Under the pieces are notes generated by a model. The model was not told the DNA's origin. It did no database searches and saw only the letters and a list, made by a program, of their open reading frames with translations. Shown here piece after piece: positions 21,712 to 21,780 of a stretch of DNA of 21,780 nucleotides (the first letter of the stretch is position 1; each line of letters begins with the position of its first letter). A program made the translations under genes and the position numbers. Source of the stretch: an uncultured Lachnospiraceae bacterium (GTDB taxonomy: Bacteria; Bacillota; Clostridia; Lachnospirales; Lachnospiraceae); assembly GCA_937910785.1 (NCBI GenBank), contig CALDLG010000222.1:1-21780 (forward strand). Direction: 5' to 3'.

Positions 21712-21780
21712 AGGGTTGAGGTGTCAAAAGGTGCGCTATAAAATTTTTATTGGCAGATTGCACAAAATATTCCCTTGCGT
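21712..21780 (-). repeat. Dispersed repeat module A, copy 2 (reaches the window edge)
   Basis: Read on the minus strand, this matches 18807-18875 with scattered substitutions. It directly adjoins module B, so the two modules may be halves of one small mobile or structural element. The right-hand end lies outside the window. Confidence 0.85.

Overview
This window looks like a chromosomal segment of an anaerobic, gut-type Firmicute, most likely Lachnospiraceae or a close clostridial relative. The basis is strong AGGAGG-type Shine-Dalgarno sites, consensus sigma-A promoters, a YesMN-type sensor/regulator beside a large solute-binding lipoprotein, ThiT under a TPP riboswitch, DegV, and a BglF-like PTS protein. 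The genus is inferred; there is no rRNA or other taxonomic marker here. Nearly every gene is on the minus strand; only thiT is on the plus strand.

Layout from right to left, which is the direction of most transcription. At 20.7-21.6 kb is a tandem-GNAT protein. At 20.2-20.7 kb is a gene graveyard holding a clear fragment of an AlbA/Schlafen-type ATP-binding protein and a second possible fragment. At 19.06-20.16 kb is a two-gene unit: a membrane-anchored XRE regulator and a small lipoprotein. At 18.63-19.06 kb are a dispersed repeat and the fossil of a second PTS EIIBCA gene. At 16.85-18.63 kb is an intact EIIBCA permease with no hydrolase or antiterminator gene beside it. It converges on thiT (15.9-16.6 kb, plus strand), and between them lie two tandem 74-bp hairpin repeats and a bidirectional terminator. 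The thiT leader (15.54-15.89 kb) holds a consensus promoter, a TPP aptamer, five copies of a 16-bp tandem repeat, and a hairpin that buries the Shine-Dalgarno and ends in a T7 run. A GNAT gene is divergent from it.

At 12.2-14.7 kb is a DegV/HAD-phosphatase/CPBP-protease operon with translational coupling and a palindrome at its start site. Then comes gltB-gltD (glutamate synthase, 6.0-12.0 kb). Its promoter has a LysR-type T-N11-A dyad centred near -63, and an intrinsic-terminator-like hairpin sits at the very 5' end of its transcript. At 2.4-5.8 kb is a YesM-like kinase and YesN-like regulator operon with a perfect TTGACA-17-TATAAT promoter. It ends in a strong terminator just before the promoter of a carbohydrate-binding lipoprotein (0.56-2.3 kb), which is followed by an LplB-like ABC permease cut by the window edge. 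The two-component system very probably senses and controls the glycan uptake system next to it.

The most interesting structures are non-coding: the repeat-containing thiT expression platform, the gltB leader hairpin with its LysR site, a dispersed two-module repeat family (partial copies near 16.7, 18.8 and 21.7 kb), and the two gene fossils. I did not find a complete, clearly new defence or biosynthetic system.
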